DNA of 64,000 bases from Pseudomonas sp. ADAK13 (GTDB lineage: Bacteria; Pseudomonadota; Gammaproteobacteria; Pseudomonadales; Pseudomonadaceae). Under the pieces are notes generated by a model that saw nothing but the letters and a program-made list of their open reading frames with translations, did no database searches and was not told where the DNA came from. The translations under genes were made by a program, and so were the position numbers. The stretch's first letter is position 1. Every line of letters starts with the position of its first letter. The stretch spans positions 6,944,001 through 7,008,000 of the forward strand of contig NZ_CP052860.1 of NCBI RefSeq assembly GCF_012935715.1, read 5' to 3'. Of the stretch, positions 56,689 to 64,000 are shown one piece after another.

Positions 56689-57735
56689 TCAGATCAACCG
56701 CGCCGCCACCAGCCAGTCCGCCACCGCCTGGAACGACGCATCCGGCACCGGGTCTCCCGGTACGGTCTTCCTGGCAATCGCCTCCGCCAACCCCCTGTCC
56801 GGCGCCTGCGGTATGCCGAGGTCAAACGCTTCCTGCAACATCCCCAACGCTTCCTCCGGCGCCGCCCGGCATACCACCACCGGCACCGGCGTCTCGCCAC
56901 GCACATAACGCACGCCAATCACCCAGCCATCGGTGGTGCCAATCATCATCGACGCCCGGCCCAGCCCCAGTTTGGTGGCCAACGCCTGCATCTCCTGGCG
57001 CTGGCGCCGCCGTTCGCTCTTGATCAGCGGGTCGCCATCAATGTCTTTGCGCTCGCGCTTGGTCTCGCTGCGGGTCATTTTCATGTCGCGGCCGAACAGC
57101 CAGCGCTGCATCAGCACGTCCACCCCGCCCACCAGGATGAAGGCCGCGAGCACGGTAAACACCAGAGGCTTGAGCACCAGGAAAAACGTCGACTCGATAC
57201 ACCCGGCGCCACACCGCGATGACTCCATCAGCGCCTGCAACGCATGCCGCCCCACCACGTAGAACGCCACGGCCAGCACATGCACCTTGATCAGGCCCTT
57301 GATGAACTCCACAAAGTTGCGCAGGGCAAACAGCTTCTTGAAGCCTTCCGCCGGGTTGATGCGCTTGAACTCGGGCTTGATCGGTTCCACGGAGAACACA
57401 AAGCCACGCATGGTGATGATATTGGTCAGGATCACCACCCCGGTGGTCACCGCCATCACCGGCAGGGTGATGCCGATCACCAGTTGCTCGGCATGGTCCA
57501 GCACCCGTGGCCACACGGTGGCGAAGGGTTCGATGTAGATCTGTGCGGTGAGGTCGATCAGTGCCGTGACCTGGGCCTGGGCCCGGGGCGCGAGGATGGA
57601 AATGCACAGGGTGCAAAACAGGATGACCATGCCCGAGACCAGGTCCTGGCTCTTGGCGACCTGGCCTTTTTTGCGCGCGTCCTTGAGTTTTTTGTCCGTG
57701 GCCGGCTGGGATTTTTCTTCGCTGGTATCGCCCAT
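56689..57735 (-). CDS. sctU: Type III secretion export-gate switch protein SctU (NPTH motif missing)
   Basis: 348 residues: four membrane segments in the N-terminal half after a charged start (TDKKLKDARKKGQVAKSQDL, a YscU/FlhB hallmark), a linker rich in Arg/Lys (KRERKDIDGDPLIKSERRRQRQ) and a cytoplasmic domain. Where the family has NPTH, this protein reads GTTDGW (ASMMIGTTDGWVIGVRY), although the flanking RYVRGETPVPVVV is conserved. The self-cleavage that switches substrate class in YscU/FlhB therefore should not occur. It is the last gene of the operon, 3 bp after sctT. The altered codons are clear in the DNA at about 56910-56940. Confidence 0.93.
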   Translation of the reverse strand: MGDTSEEKSQPATDKKLKDARKKGQVAKSQDLVSGMVILFCTLCISILAPRAQAQVTALIDLTAQIYIEPFATVWPRVLDHAEQLVIGITLPVMAVTTGVVILTNIITMRGFVFSVEPIKPEFKRINPAEGFKKLFALRNFVEFIKGLIKVHVLAVAFYVVGRHALQALMESSRCGAGCIESTFFLVLKPLVFTVLAAFILVGGVDVLMQRWLFGRDMKMTRSETKRERKDIDGDPLIKSERRRQRQEMQALATKLGLGRASMMIGTTDGWVIGVRYVRGETPVPVVVCRAAPEEALGMLQEAFDLGIPQAPDRGLAEAIARKTVPGDPVPDASFQAVADWLVAARLI

Positions 57736-57738
57736 GCC

Positions 57739-58551
57739 CTACTCCATGCCCGCCAGGGTTTTCAGCAGCTCCACCGTGCCGCGAAATTCCGCCAACTGGT
57801 CCAGCATCAACGGAATCAGGAAGCCGATGTAGATCACCATCAGGATCGAGAAAAACAGGTTTTTCACCGGCAACGACAGGTCGAAAATATGCAGGTTCGG
57901 CGCCATCCGCGACAGGTACGCCAGCATCAAATCGGTGACCAGCAGCGAGATGATCAGCGGCGACACCATCAGCACCCCGACCCGCATGATCTGGTCGAGA
58001 ATCGACAGCACCGCCAGCAACGCCGAGCTGGCGAACACCGGGGTAAACGCGGTTACCGGCCACAACTGGTAGCTGTGGTAGTAGCCGTCGACCATCAGGA
58101 TAAAACCGCCGGACATGAAGAACAGCGTGATCAGCATCACCGTCAGCAAGGTGGACATCACACTCGATTCCCCGGTGGACAGCGGGTCCACCAGTTGCGC
58201 CATGGTCGAGCCGCGCTGCAGGTCGATCAACTCCCCCGCCACTTCCGCCGCCCAGAACGGGATGCCGAACAACAGGCCGATCAGGATGCCGATCAGGAAT
58301 TCCTTGATCAGCAACCCGGCGATAAACAGGCTGCCGTGGTTGGGCATCGAGGTCATGGCGTCGAACACCGGCATGAACATCGGGATCGAAATGGCCACGG
58401 CCACGCAACCCCGAATCATCCCGGTCAGCCCCAGGCGGTTGAACGCCGGGGTGATCACCACCACCCCCATGGCACGGCAGGCCGCCAGCGAGGCCGAGCT
58501 GATCACCGGGTAGGCGACTTCAAGAAACTGCGCGGTAAGGCTGGCGTCCAT
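57739..58551 (-). CDS. sctT: Type III secretion export-gate protein SctT
   Basis: 270 residues with about seven membrane segments of the SctT/FliR family (PAFNRLGLTGMIRGCVAVAIS, GIPFWAAEVAGELIDLQRG, MVSPLIISLLVTDL). SctT forms the export gate with SctR and SctS. It starts 6 bp after sctS and is directly followed by sctU. Confidence 0.94.
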   Translation of the reverse strand: MDASLTAQFLEVAYPVISSASLAACRAMGVVVITPAFNRLGLTGMIRGCVAVAISIPMFMPVFDAMTSMPNHGSLFIAGLLIKEFLIGILIGLLFGIPFWAAEVAGELIDLQRGSTMAQLVDPLSTGESSVMSTLLTVMLITLFFMSGGFILMVDGYYHSYQLWPVTAFTPVFASSALLAVLSILDQIMRVGVLMVSPLIISLLVTDLMLAYLSRMAPNLHIFDLSLPVKNLFFSILMVIYIGFLIPLMLDQLAEFRGTVELLKTLAGME

Positions 58552-58557
58552 GGGCAG

Positions 58558-58827
58558 TCAGCGCGTCCACAAGGGGAAGTTGTCCAGCACCTGGCCGCCA
58601 AGCTCCGCCACTTGCCCGGCCAGCACCGGGCCCAGGAACACAATGGTCAGCAACACCGCCACCAGCTTCACCACCTGGGGCAGGGTCTGGTCCTGGATCT
58701 GCGTCAGCGCCTGGAACAGCCCCACGCTCAAGCCAACAATAATCGCCACCCCCAGCGCCGGCGCAGAGAGCATCAGCACGGTCATCAGTGCCTGTTTCAT
58801 CAATGACAGGAAAACGTCCTGGCCCAT
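58558..58827 (-). CDS. sctS: Type III secretion export-gate protein SctS
   Basis: 89 residues, two membrane hairpin helices of the SctS/FliQ family (SAPALGVAIIVGLSVGLFQALTQIQDQTL). Length typical of the family. It lies 10 bp after sctR. Confidence 0.94.
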   Translation of the reverse strand: MGQDVFLSLMKQALMTVLMLSAPALGVAIIVGLSVGLFQALTQIQDQTLPQVVKLVAVLLTIVFLGPVLAGQVAELGGQVLDNFPLWTR

Positions 58828-58837
58828 GGGTCGTGCC

Positions 58838-59491
58838 TCAGCCGTAACTCAGAATCAAACCGTGCATCAGGCGCGACCAGCCGCTCAATGACACGAACAG
58901 GAAGATTTTCAGCGGGATCGAAATCAGGTTCGGCGAGACCATCGACATGCCCATCGCCATCAACACGTTGGACACCAGCAAGTCCACCACCAGAAACGGG
59001 ATGTACAGCAGGAACCCGATCTCGAAGGCGCGGGTCAGTTCCGAGCTGACGAACGCCGGGATCAGCACCACCAGGTCGTCATCCCGCAAGTCGGCACGGG
59101 CTTCCGGCGACCAGATGGTCTCGGTGGCCTGCACGAAAAAACCGCGCTCGGACTCGTTGGCAAAGCGCGCCAGGTGCGCCTGCAACGGCGGGCGCAAGGC
59201 ATCGCCTAGGTCCTTGAGTTGCTCGACGTGCTCGATGTTCAGGTCGCGCCCCTCCACCTGGCGGTACATGTCGCCAATCAACGGCGTGGTGACGTACACC
59301 GACAGAATCAGCGCGACGCCGTACAGCACCAGGTTCGGCGGCGTCTGCTGCACGCCCAGGGCGTTGCGGATGAGGAACAGCACCACCGAGATTTTCATGA
59401 ACCCGGTGAGGGTCACCACCGCCAACGGGATCAACCCGATGGTGGCGACCACCAGGATGATCTCGATCAGGTTCGGCTGATAACCGGTCAT
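58838..59491 (-). CDS. sctR: Type III secretion export-gate protein SctR
   Basis: 217 residues of the SctR/FliP family: TGFMKISVVLFLIRNALGVQQTPPN near the N-terminus, AFVSSELTRAFEIGFLLYIPFLVVDLLVSNVLMAMGM and P-x-x-I-S-x-P-L-K (PNLISIPLKIFLFV). Start overlaps the sctQ stop by 4 bp. Confidence 0.95.
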   Translation of the reverse strand: MTGYQPNLIEIILVVATIGLIPLAVVTLTGFMKISVVLFLIRNALGVQQTPPNLVLYGVALILSVYVTTPLIGDMYRQVEGRDLNIEHVEQLKDLGDALRPPLQAHLARFANESERGFFVQATETIWSPEARADLRDDDLVVLIPAFVSSELTRAFEIGFLLYIPFLVVDLLVSNVLMAMGMSMVSPNLISIPLKIFLFVSLSGWSRLMHGLILSYG

Positions 59492-59733
59492 GGGGTAGCG
59501 AAACTCAACAGGCGCACGCCCAGGCCGTCACCGATTTTCACCAGTTGGCCCTGGCCGACGCGGCGGCCGTTGACCATCAGGTCGACGCCATCCACCGTGG
59601 GGGTATTGAGTTGCAGCAGGCTGCCCGCGCCCAGTTCCCGCAGTTGCGCCAGGGTCAGTTCCAGGCTGCCGACCTGGCACACCAGCTTGAGGGGCAAATC
59701 GTCCAGGGCCGCGGCGGCATCGACATCAGTCAT
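59488..59733 (-). CDS. Probable internal translation product SctQ-C (81 residues)
   Basis: ATG at 59733 in frame with sctQ, preceded by GGAG with a 6-nt gap (GGAGAACACA-ATG), a better ribosome-binding site than many real starts. The product would be the isolated C-terminal SPOA domain starting MTDVDAAAALDD. Known SctQ proteins of Yersinia, Salmonella and Shigella make such a short form, which joins the full-length protein in the cytoplasmic ring. Seen: the Shine-Dalgarno and ATG. Inferred: that it is used. Confidence 0.6.
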   Translation of the reverse strand: MTDVDAAAALDDLPLKLVCQVGSLELTLAQLRELGAGSLLQLNTPTVDGVDLMVNGRRVGQGQLVKIGDGLGVRLLSFATP

Positions 59734-60489
59734 TGTGTTCTCCATGTCCAAAAGGGGCGATTTCAAAGATTCCTGTAGCTGCAGCGACGAGCCGTCGCGC
59801 TGGCAGCGGGCTTGCAGGCGGCCCTCAAGGTCCAGCAACCAGCCACTGCCGGGTTCGAGCATCAACACATCGCCAGGCTGCAAGCTGCGCAATTCGCCGA
59901 GGCTCAGCCATTGCCGCCCGGCCACCACCGCCAGGGTCTGGCGCAGCGCCGGTAAAGGGTCGGCCTCAATCTGGCCGTGTTGCTCCAGCATCTGCGCCAC
60001 CAGCAGCGCGGCGCTTTCGCTCAAGTCCAACTGGGCGGCCATGGGTGGGCTGTTGCCGAAGGTCAAGGTCAGCGCCAGGTGCACGGCGTAAGGCCGCTGA
60101 TCGTCACTGGCATCGAGCAACTGCACCGGGTGGCCGAGCAACGGCTCAAGGCGCTCGATCAGATCCAGCACCGCCAACTCCAGCAGCAACGAGCGCGGCA
60201 ATGACGGCAGCACCTGCGCGTCGAACTGCAACGCCAGCGGCACCAGCACCTGCTCCACCGTGTCGGCCGAGAGCCGCAGGCGCGCCGGGGATTGCCCGAG
60301 TAGCAGCCATACATCCCGAGGTGTTTTCAGCGGCTGGGGATCGGCGGCCCAGGCGACGCTCAGGTCCTGGTCGGCGCACCGGCCCTGCCACGCGTGGCGC
60401 CGGCGGTGCAGTTGGTTATGCACCGCGAGCAACGCCGGGTCGTAGTGTTCAAGCCAGGGCGCCAGCGGGTCGGCAAGGGCCACGATCAT
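59488..60489 (-). CDS. sctQ: Type III secretion cytoplasmic-ring (sorting platform) protein SctQ
   Basis: 333 residues. The N-terminal two thirds are poorly conserved, as is usual. A middle SPOA-like region (LSLGELRSLQPGDVLMLEPG) and a C-terminal SPOA domain (GSLELTLAQLRELGAGSLLQLNTP ... VNGRRVGQGQLVKIGDGLGVRLL) mark it as a full-length SctQ rather than the split HrcQa/HrcQb pair of the P. syringae Hrp1 system. An internal start at 59733 could give a separate C-terminal product. Overlaps sctO and sctR by 4 bp each. Confidence 0.9.
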   Translation of the reverse strand: MIVALADPLAPWLEHYDPALLAVHNQLHRRRHAWQGRCADQDLSVAWAADPQPLKTPRDVWLLLGQSPARLRLSADTVEQVLVPLALQFDAQVLPSLPRSLLLELAVLDLIERLEPLLGHPVQLLDASDDQRPYAVHLALTLTFGNSPPMAAQLDLSESAALLVAQMLEQHGQIEADPLPALRQTLAVVAGRQWLSLGELRSLQPGDVLMLEPGSGWLLDLEGRLQARCQRDGSSLQLQESLKSPLLDMENTMTDVDAAAALDDLPLKLVCQVGSLELTLAQLRELGAGSLLQLNTPTVDGVDLMVNGRRVGQGQLVKIGDGLGVRLLSFATP

Positions 60490-60935
60490 GTGCCGAGCCC
60501 TTGTTCTTCGCGCAATTCACCGGCGACCCGCTCGCTGCTTTCGCGGCCGTCCAGCAGGCTTTGCCAGGCATCGGACTGGCGCTGGCGGTTCAGGCGTTCC
60601 TGACGGAACAGGTCGCGCTCACGCTCTTGGGTTTGCAGGGTGCCGGATACGTGGCTGACGTCGCCCTCAAGCAGTTGCTCATCGTCGGACAAGCCCCGCA
60701 GGCGATCCTGGGCCGCCTGCCAACTGGCCACCGACAGGCCTTCGGTCAGCGAGGCGTAAATCTCGCTGGCTTCACGGGCAACGGCTTCGCGGTGCAGGCG
60801 CAATTGCTCCTTGGCGTCGGTCAAGGCGCCGTGGGTTTGCGCGCAGCGTTGCTGTTGCGCCGCCAACTGGCTGGCCGCCCGTTGTTCACGCAGCACCCGC
60901 AGGGTTTGCAGGGTGCGCAGTTGTTCGGTCTTCAT
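60486..60935 (-). CDS. sctO: Type III secretion stalk protein SctO (FliJ/YscO-like)
   Basis: 149 residues, highly charged, predicted almost wholly as an alpha-helical coiled coil (Gln/Arg/Glu-rich heptads). It lies between the ATPase and sctQ genes, the position of the stalk protein that links the ATPase to the export gate. GGAG lies 8 nt before the ATG. The assignment rests on position and coiled coil, since the family has little sequence conservation. Confidence 0.8.
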   Translation of the reverse strand: MKTEQLRTLQTLRVLREQRAASQLAAQQQRCAQTHGALTDAKEQLRLHREAVAREASEIYASLTEGLSVASWQAAQDRLRGLSDDEQLLEGDVSHVSGTLQTQERERDLFRQERLNRQRQSDAWQSLLDGRESSERVAGELREEQGLGT

Positions 60936-60951
60936 GGGTTGCTCTCCATCG

Positions 60952-62274
60952 TCATGCCAGCACCTGGCGCATGCGGATCAAGGTGTGTTCGGGGCTGCTG
61001 GGCTCGTCGGCGTTCTGGCGCAGGAAGGCTTCGATCGCGCTGTGGCGGGTGATCGCCTCGTCGGCCAGCGGGTCGCTGCCGGCGGAGTACTCGCCGACGC
61101 GGATCAGCATTTCAATTTCGCCGTAGCGCGCCATCAGTTCACGGATGCGCATTGCCAGGCGCTTGTGTTCTTCACCGGCCACCTGCTCCATCAACCGGCT
61201 GCGGCTGCGCAGCACGTCCACCGCCGGGAAGTAGTTGCGCTGGGCCAGTTCGGCGCTCAGGGCGATATGCCCATCGAGGATCGAACGCGCTTCCTCGGCC
61301 ACCGGGTCACTGGCGGCGTCACCCTCGGTAAGCACGGTATAGAGCGCGGTGATGCTGCCGCTGGGGCCCGGCCCGGCGCGCTCCAGCAGCTTGGGCAAGG
61401 TGGCAAAAAACGACGGCGGATAACCGCGCCGGGTCGGCGGCTCACCCACCGCCAGGCCGATCTCGCGCTGGGCCCGGGCGAACCGGGTGAGGCTGTCCAT
61501 CAGCAGCAGCACGTTGCGGCCCTGGTCGCGGTGGTACTCGGCCAGGGTGGTGGCGACAAAGGCCGCACGCACCCGCTCGGCGGCGGGACGATCAGAAGTG
61601 GCGACAACAGCGACCGTACGTGCGCGGGCCTGGGCGTCCAGTTGCACGTCCAACAGTTCGCGCACTTCCCTGCCCCGCTCGCCGATCAGGCCGATCACAA
61701 TCACATCGGCCTCGCTGTTGCGGATGATGCTCGCCAGCAACGAGGATTTGCCCACGCCGGGCTCGCCGAAGATGCCCATGCGCTGGCCTTGGGCGAGGGT
61801 CAGCAAGCCGTCGATGGAGCGAATGCCCAGGGCCATGGAACGCACGATCAATTGCCGGGAGAACGGCGCCGGTGGCTCGGCATGCAGGGGATAGGTCTGC
61901 AAGTTCAGGGTCGGCGGCACGCCGTCACCGTCAAGAAAATCGCCCATGGGGCTGATCACCCGCCCCAGTTGCGCATCCCCTACCGCCACGCCGAGGCTTT
62001 CACCGGTGGCGATGATCTGGGTGCGGGTCGACAGGCCTTCCATGGAACCGATAGGCGACAGGATCGCTTCGTCACCATCAAACCCGATCACCTCGGCACT
62101 GAGGCTGCGGCCGCTGACCGGGTCGCGCAGGTGGCACAGCTCACCGATGCTCGCGCCGGCCACACTGGCCCGCAACAACACCCCGCGAATACTCAGCACG
62201 GTGCCCTGCATCGGACGCAAGCGCGCCTGGGACAGCCGCTCGGTCAGGCGCGGCAGCAAATGGTTGAGGTTCAT
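60952..62274 (-). CDS. sctN: Type III secretion ATPase SctN
   Basis: 440 residues of the FliI/YscN family: Walker A FGEPGVGKSSLL (family usual GGxGVGKS/T), Walker B VLLLMDSLTRFARAQREIGLAVGEPPTRRGYPPSFF, and GERGREVRE. It unfolds substrates and strips chaperones at the cytoplasmic face. ATGA overlap with sctL; 16 bp before sctO. Confidence 0.95.
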   Translation of the reverse strand: MNLNHLLPRLTERLSQARLRPMQGTVLSIRGVLLRASVAGASIGELCHLRDPVSGRSLSAEVIGFDGDEAILSPIGSMEGLSTRTQIIATGESLGVAVGDAQLGRVISPMGDFLDGDGVPPTLNLQTYPLHAEPPAPFSRQLIVRSMALGIRSIDGLLTLAQGQRMGIFGEPGVGKSSLLASIIRNSEADVIVIGLIGERGREVRELLDVQLDAQARARTVAVVATSDRPAAERVRAAFVATTLAEYHRDQGRNVLLLMDSLTRFARAQREIGLAVGEPPTRRGYPPSFFATLPKLLERAGPGPSGSITALYTVLTEGDAASDPVAEEARSILDGHIALSAELAQRNYFPAVDVLRSRSRLMEQVAGEEHKRLAMRIRELMARYGEIEMLIRVGEYSAGSDPLADEAITRHSAIEAFLRQNADEPSSPEHTLIRMRQVLA

Positions 62275-62849
62275 GCCACGCCCTCTTCGGCGAAGGGCAA
62301 CAGGCTGCGGCGCAAGGTCTGCAGTTGGGCCTCCAGCCCCAGCTCAACTGAACCCGCCGGGCTGCTCAGGCGGGCCTGGCCGGCGCTCAGTTGCGCGTCG
62401 GCCTCCACGGCGATGCCGTCCTTGAGGAGTTGTTGGCGCAAGGCATTCACTTCGGCGGGCGGCACCCACAAGGTCAAGGCCTGGCCCTGGCGAAACGCGC
62501 TCAGGGCCTGGCGCGTGCAACGCACCACGCGGTCGGTGTCGTCCAGCTCGCCGAGCACTTCACGCACGATGCCCAGGGCCAGGTCCGCCAGCGACGCTTC
62601 CAGCCCGGCGAGGTAATGCTGCACCTGGGCCTGGGTCTCCAGCAGCAACTGCGCGACCTGCTCTGCGCCTTCTTTGCGTGCACGTTCAAAACCTTCAGCG
62701 CGCGCGCTGTGCAGCCACTGGTCGCTGTCGGCCTTGATCTGCTCGGCGTGGTCCCTGGCGGCTTGCACAAAGGCAAAGCCATCGGTCCACAACGCCGCTT
62801 CTTCGGCGCGCAAAATCCGCGCGGCGGGACGGCTGGGTAATTCACTCAT
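62271..62849 (-). CDS. sctL: Type III secretion ATPase regulator SctL (HrpE/YscL-like)
   Basis: 192 residues from ATG 62849 (MSELPSRPAARIL...), which fits the family; a longer upstream frame runs through sctK and is unlikely. It has the FliH/YscL layout: charged N-terminal helix region (DHAEQIKADSDQWLHSARAEGFERARKEGAEQ), then a compact C-terminal domain (LGIVREVLGELDDTDRVVRCTRQAL). It ties the ATPase to the cytoplasmic ring. It overlaps sctK by 8 bp. Confidence 0.88.
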   Translation of the reverse strand: MSELPSRPAARILRAEEAALWTDGFAFVQAARDHAEQIKADSDQWLHSARAEGFERARKEGAEQVAQLLLETQAQVQHYLAGLEASLADLALGIVREVLGELDDTDRVVRCTRQALSAFRQGQALTLWVPPAEVNALRQQLLKDGIAVEADAQLSAGQARLSSPAGSVELGLEAQLQTLRRSLLPFAEEGVA

Positions 62850-63459
62850 GGGCAAGCTCCTCGGCGAGCAACCGGGCGGCAACGGTCTGGACAATTTCCA
62901 GGTCGCGGGGCAAGCGCCCGCTATAACCTTTCGGCGCGACAAACCGCAGTTGCAGCCAGCCTTGCAACTCGGCGGGCTGGGCCTGCAGCCAGGCGGCGAC
63001 ACAGGTGAGCCCATCGCGGTCGATGGCGTCGATCAACTCGGCGGGCTCGCGCAGCAGGTCGGCCGCGCCGCCCAACTGGCGGTGCGCCAGGGCCAGGGCA
63101 AAAGCTGCCTGGCCGAGGCCTTCGCGCAGCTCATTGACCACTTCGCGGCGGATCTCCCGGCTCAGGGTCGAGGCATGCCAGATCGCGCCACACAGCCTCG
63201 GCAGGCGCTCGAATTGCGCCGGGTTCAGCAGCAACACCGGTAAATCGGCAGCTGGCGGGGTGACCAGATGCGCCAGCGGCGCCAATTGATAATGACTGGC
63301 CAGCAACTGCTCCAGCCGCGACCGAAACCGCGCCTGCCCGTGCAGGGCTTGCAGCACCTCGGCCGGCAGGCCTTCGCCGAAACACTCGCCCAGGCTTTGC
63401 TGGCGCACGAACTGCAACGGCTGGGCGATCAGGCCCTGCCAACGTTCAACCAGGCTCAT
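62842..63459 (-). CDS. sctK: Type III secretion accessory protein SctK (YscK/NolU-like)
   Basis: 205 residues without membrane segments. It is the second gene in the sctJ-K-L-N order and has weak similarity to the YscK/OrgA/NolU group (short conserved pieces such as GAIWHASTLSREI). SctK is part of the sorting platform beneath the inner ring. The call is largely by position. Overlaps sctJ by 4 bp. Confidence 0.7.
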   Translation of the reverse strand: MSLVERWQGLIAQPLQFVRQQSLGECFGEGLPAEVLQALHGQARFRSRLEQLLASHYQLAPLAHLVTPPAADLPVLLLNPAQFERLPRLCGAIWHASTLSREIRREVVNELREGLGQAAFALALAHRQLGGAADLLREPAELIDAIDRDGLTCVAAWLQAQPAELQGWLQLRFVAPKGYSGRLPRDLEIVQTVAARLLAEELAHE

Positions 63460-64000
63460 TCACCCTCCTTGAGCACATACAACGCCTGGGACTGGCGCCG
63501 CGCCCAATAATGGCGGGCCAGCACGCCACCGGCGCCCAGGGCGACCAGCAGCAAACCGCCGAACAGCAACCGCGCCTGGCTGAGGTTGTCTTCCAGCAGC
63601 CACAAGCCCATGAAGCGCGCGAGTCGCGGTTGGGCCGGGTTCTGGCTGACGGACACCGCGGCCTTGATCGCCGTCACCGACACGCCCTCGTAGCTCAGGC
63701 CGGAAATGCCGTTGGCCACCAGGGTCTTGATCTGCGGGATCAAGGTGTTGATGTCGGTGCCCGGGTCGTAGCGCACCAGCACCGAGGCCGACGACGGTGA
63801 GATCACGCGCTTGAGCAGGTCATTGTCCGGCAGCACCACGTGCACCCGCGCCGAAACGATGCCGTCGATCTGCGACACCGAGTGGGACAGCTCTTCGCTC
63901 AAGGCGTAGATCATCTGCGCCCGTTCCTGCACCGGCGACGACACCAGGCCGTTGCCCTTGAACACCTCGCCCATGTTGGAAAAGCTCTGCTGCGGCAGCC
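63456..64000 (-). CDS. sctJ: Type III secretion inner-ring lipoprotein SctJ (N-terminus beyond right edge)
   Basis: About 180 residues of the C-terminal part are visible; the frame is open at base 64000. Typical SctJ stretches: LPQQSFSNMGEVFKGNGLVSSP, ERAQMIYALSEELSHSVSQIDGIVSARVHVVLP. A C-terminal membrane helix (LFGGLLLVALGAGGVLA) and a short cytoplasmic tail ending LKEGE follow. The N-terminal lipoprotein signal lies outside the window. First visible gene of the sctJKLNOQRSTU operon. Confidence 0.93.
   Translation of the reverse strand, partial: LPQQSFSNMGEVFKGNGLVSSPVQERAQMIYALSEELSHSVSQIDGIVSARVHVVLPDNDLLKRVISPSSASVLVRYDPGTDINTLIPQIKTLVANGISGLSYEGVSVTAIKAAVSVSQNPAQPRLARFMGLWLLEDNLSQARLLFGGLLLVALGAGGVLARHYWARRQSQALYVLKEGE

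Noticed and set aside
62850..63014. A 55-residue N-terminal extension of SctL
   Set aside because: It lies within sctK in another frame, is Cys/Pro/Arg-rich and unlike SctL; the ATG at 62849 gives the family's normal start.

Overview
The window looks like chromosomal DNA of a plant- or soil-associated Pseudomonas of the P. fluorescens group. This is inferred from the high GC content, a cyclic-lipopeptide NRPS locus of the viscosin/orfamide type, REP/REPIN sequences with a RAYT transposase, and type III secretion genes. No rRNA, tRNA or CRISPR array was seen.

1-24.8 kb: lipopeptide locus. Three NRPS genes lie on the minus strand: a two-module starter protein (15003-21281), a four-module protein (1039-13959) and the 5' end of a third (1-1042). 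Substrate codes read by eye give Leu-(Glu?)-Thr-Val-Leu-Ser for residues 1-6. Divergent from them are a LuxR-type regulator and a NodT/OprM-type outer-membrane export lipoprotein.

24.8-41 kb: ordinary metabolic and regulatory genes. They comprise a PQQ-type sugar dehydrogenase lipoprotein, a PPOX flavoprotein coupled to two paralogous LysR genes, a GST, an L-idonate/gluconate operon (LysR/gntP/idnO/idnD), a FetAB-type ABC pair, a phosphodiesterase, a DUF1835-type protein and a LysR/MFS pair.

41-51.7 kb: two uptake or salvage blocks. The first is a coupled trio (NMT1/THI5-like protein without signal peptide, APH-fold kinase, rhodanese) followed by TonB receptor, e(P4)-type phosphatase and PnuC-family transporter, which suggests salvage of a phosphorylated vitamin or nucleoside. 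The second is an amino-acid-type ABC pair without an ATPase, an NtaA/SnaA-type monooxygenase and a HutC-type GntR regulator.

51.8-64 kb: a large HrpK-like translocator/effector candidate, then a RAYT transposase between two REPINs with satellite-like half-REP arrays, then a convergent type III secretion operon sctJ-K-L-N-O-Q-R-S-T-U that runs off the right edge.

Structure that ordinary annotation misses: (i) three copies of a 0.8-kb nested, near-palindromic element with a REPIN at its centre (14183-14987, 23975-24811, 34369-35191), one of them between two NRPS genes and one supplying the end of the NodT reading frame; (ii) a base-composition switch around every copy, where the strand running toward the element is G/T-rich on both sides; (iii) an SctU without the NPTH autocleavage motif, in an operon with no SctP; (iv) an altered carrier-protein core motif in the second module of the first NRPS.
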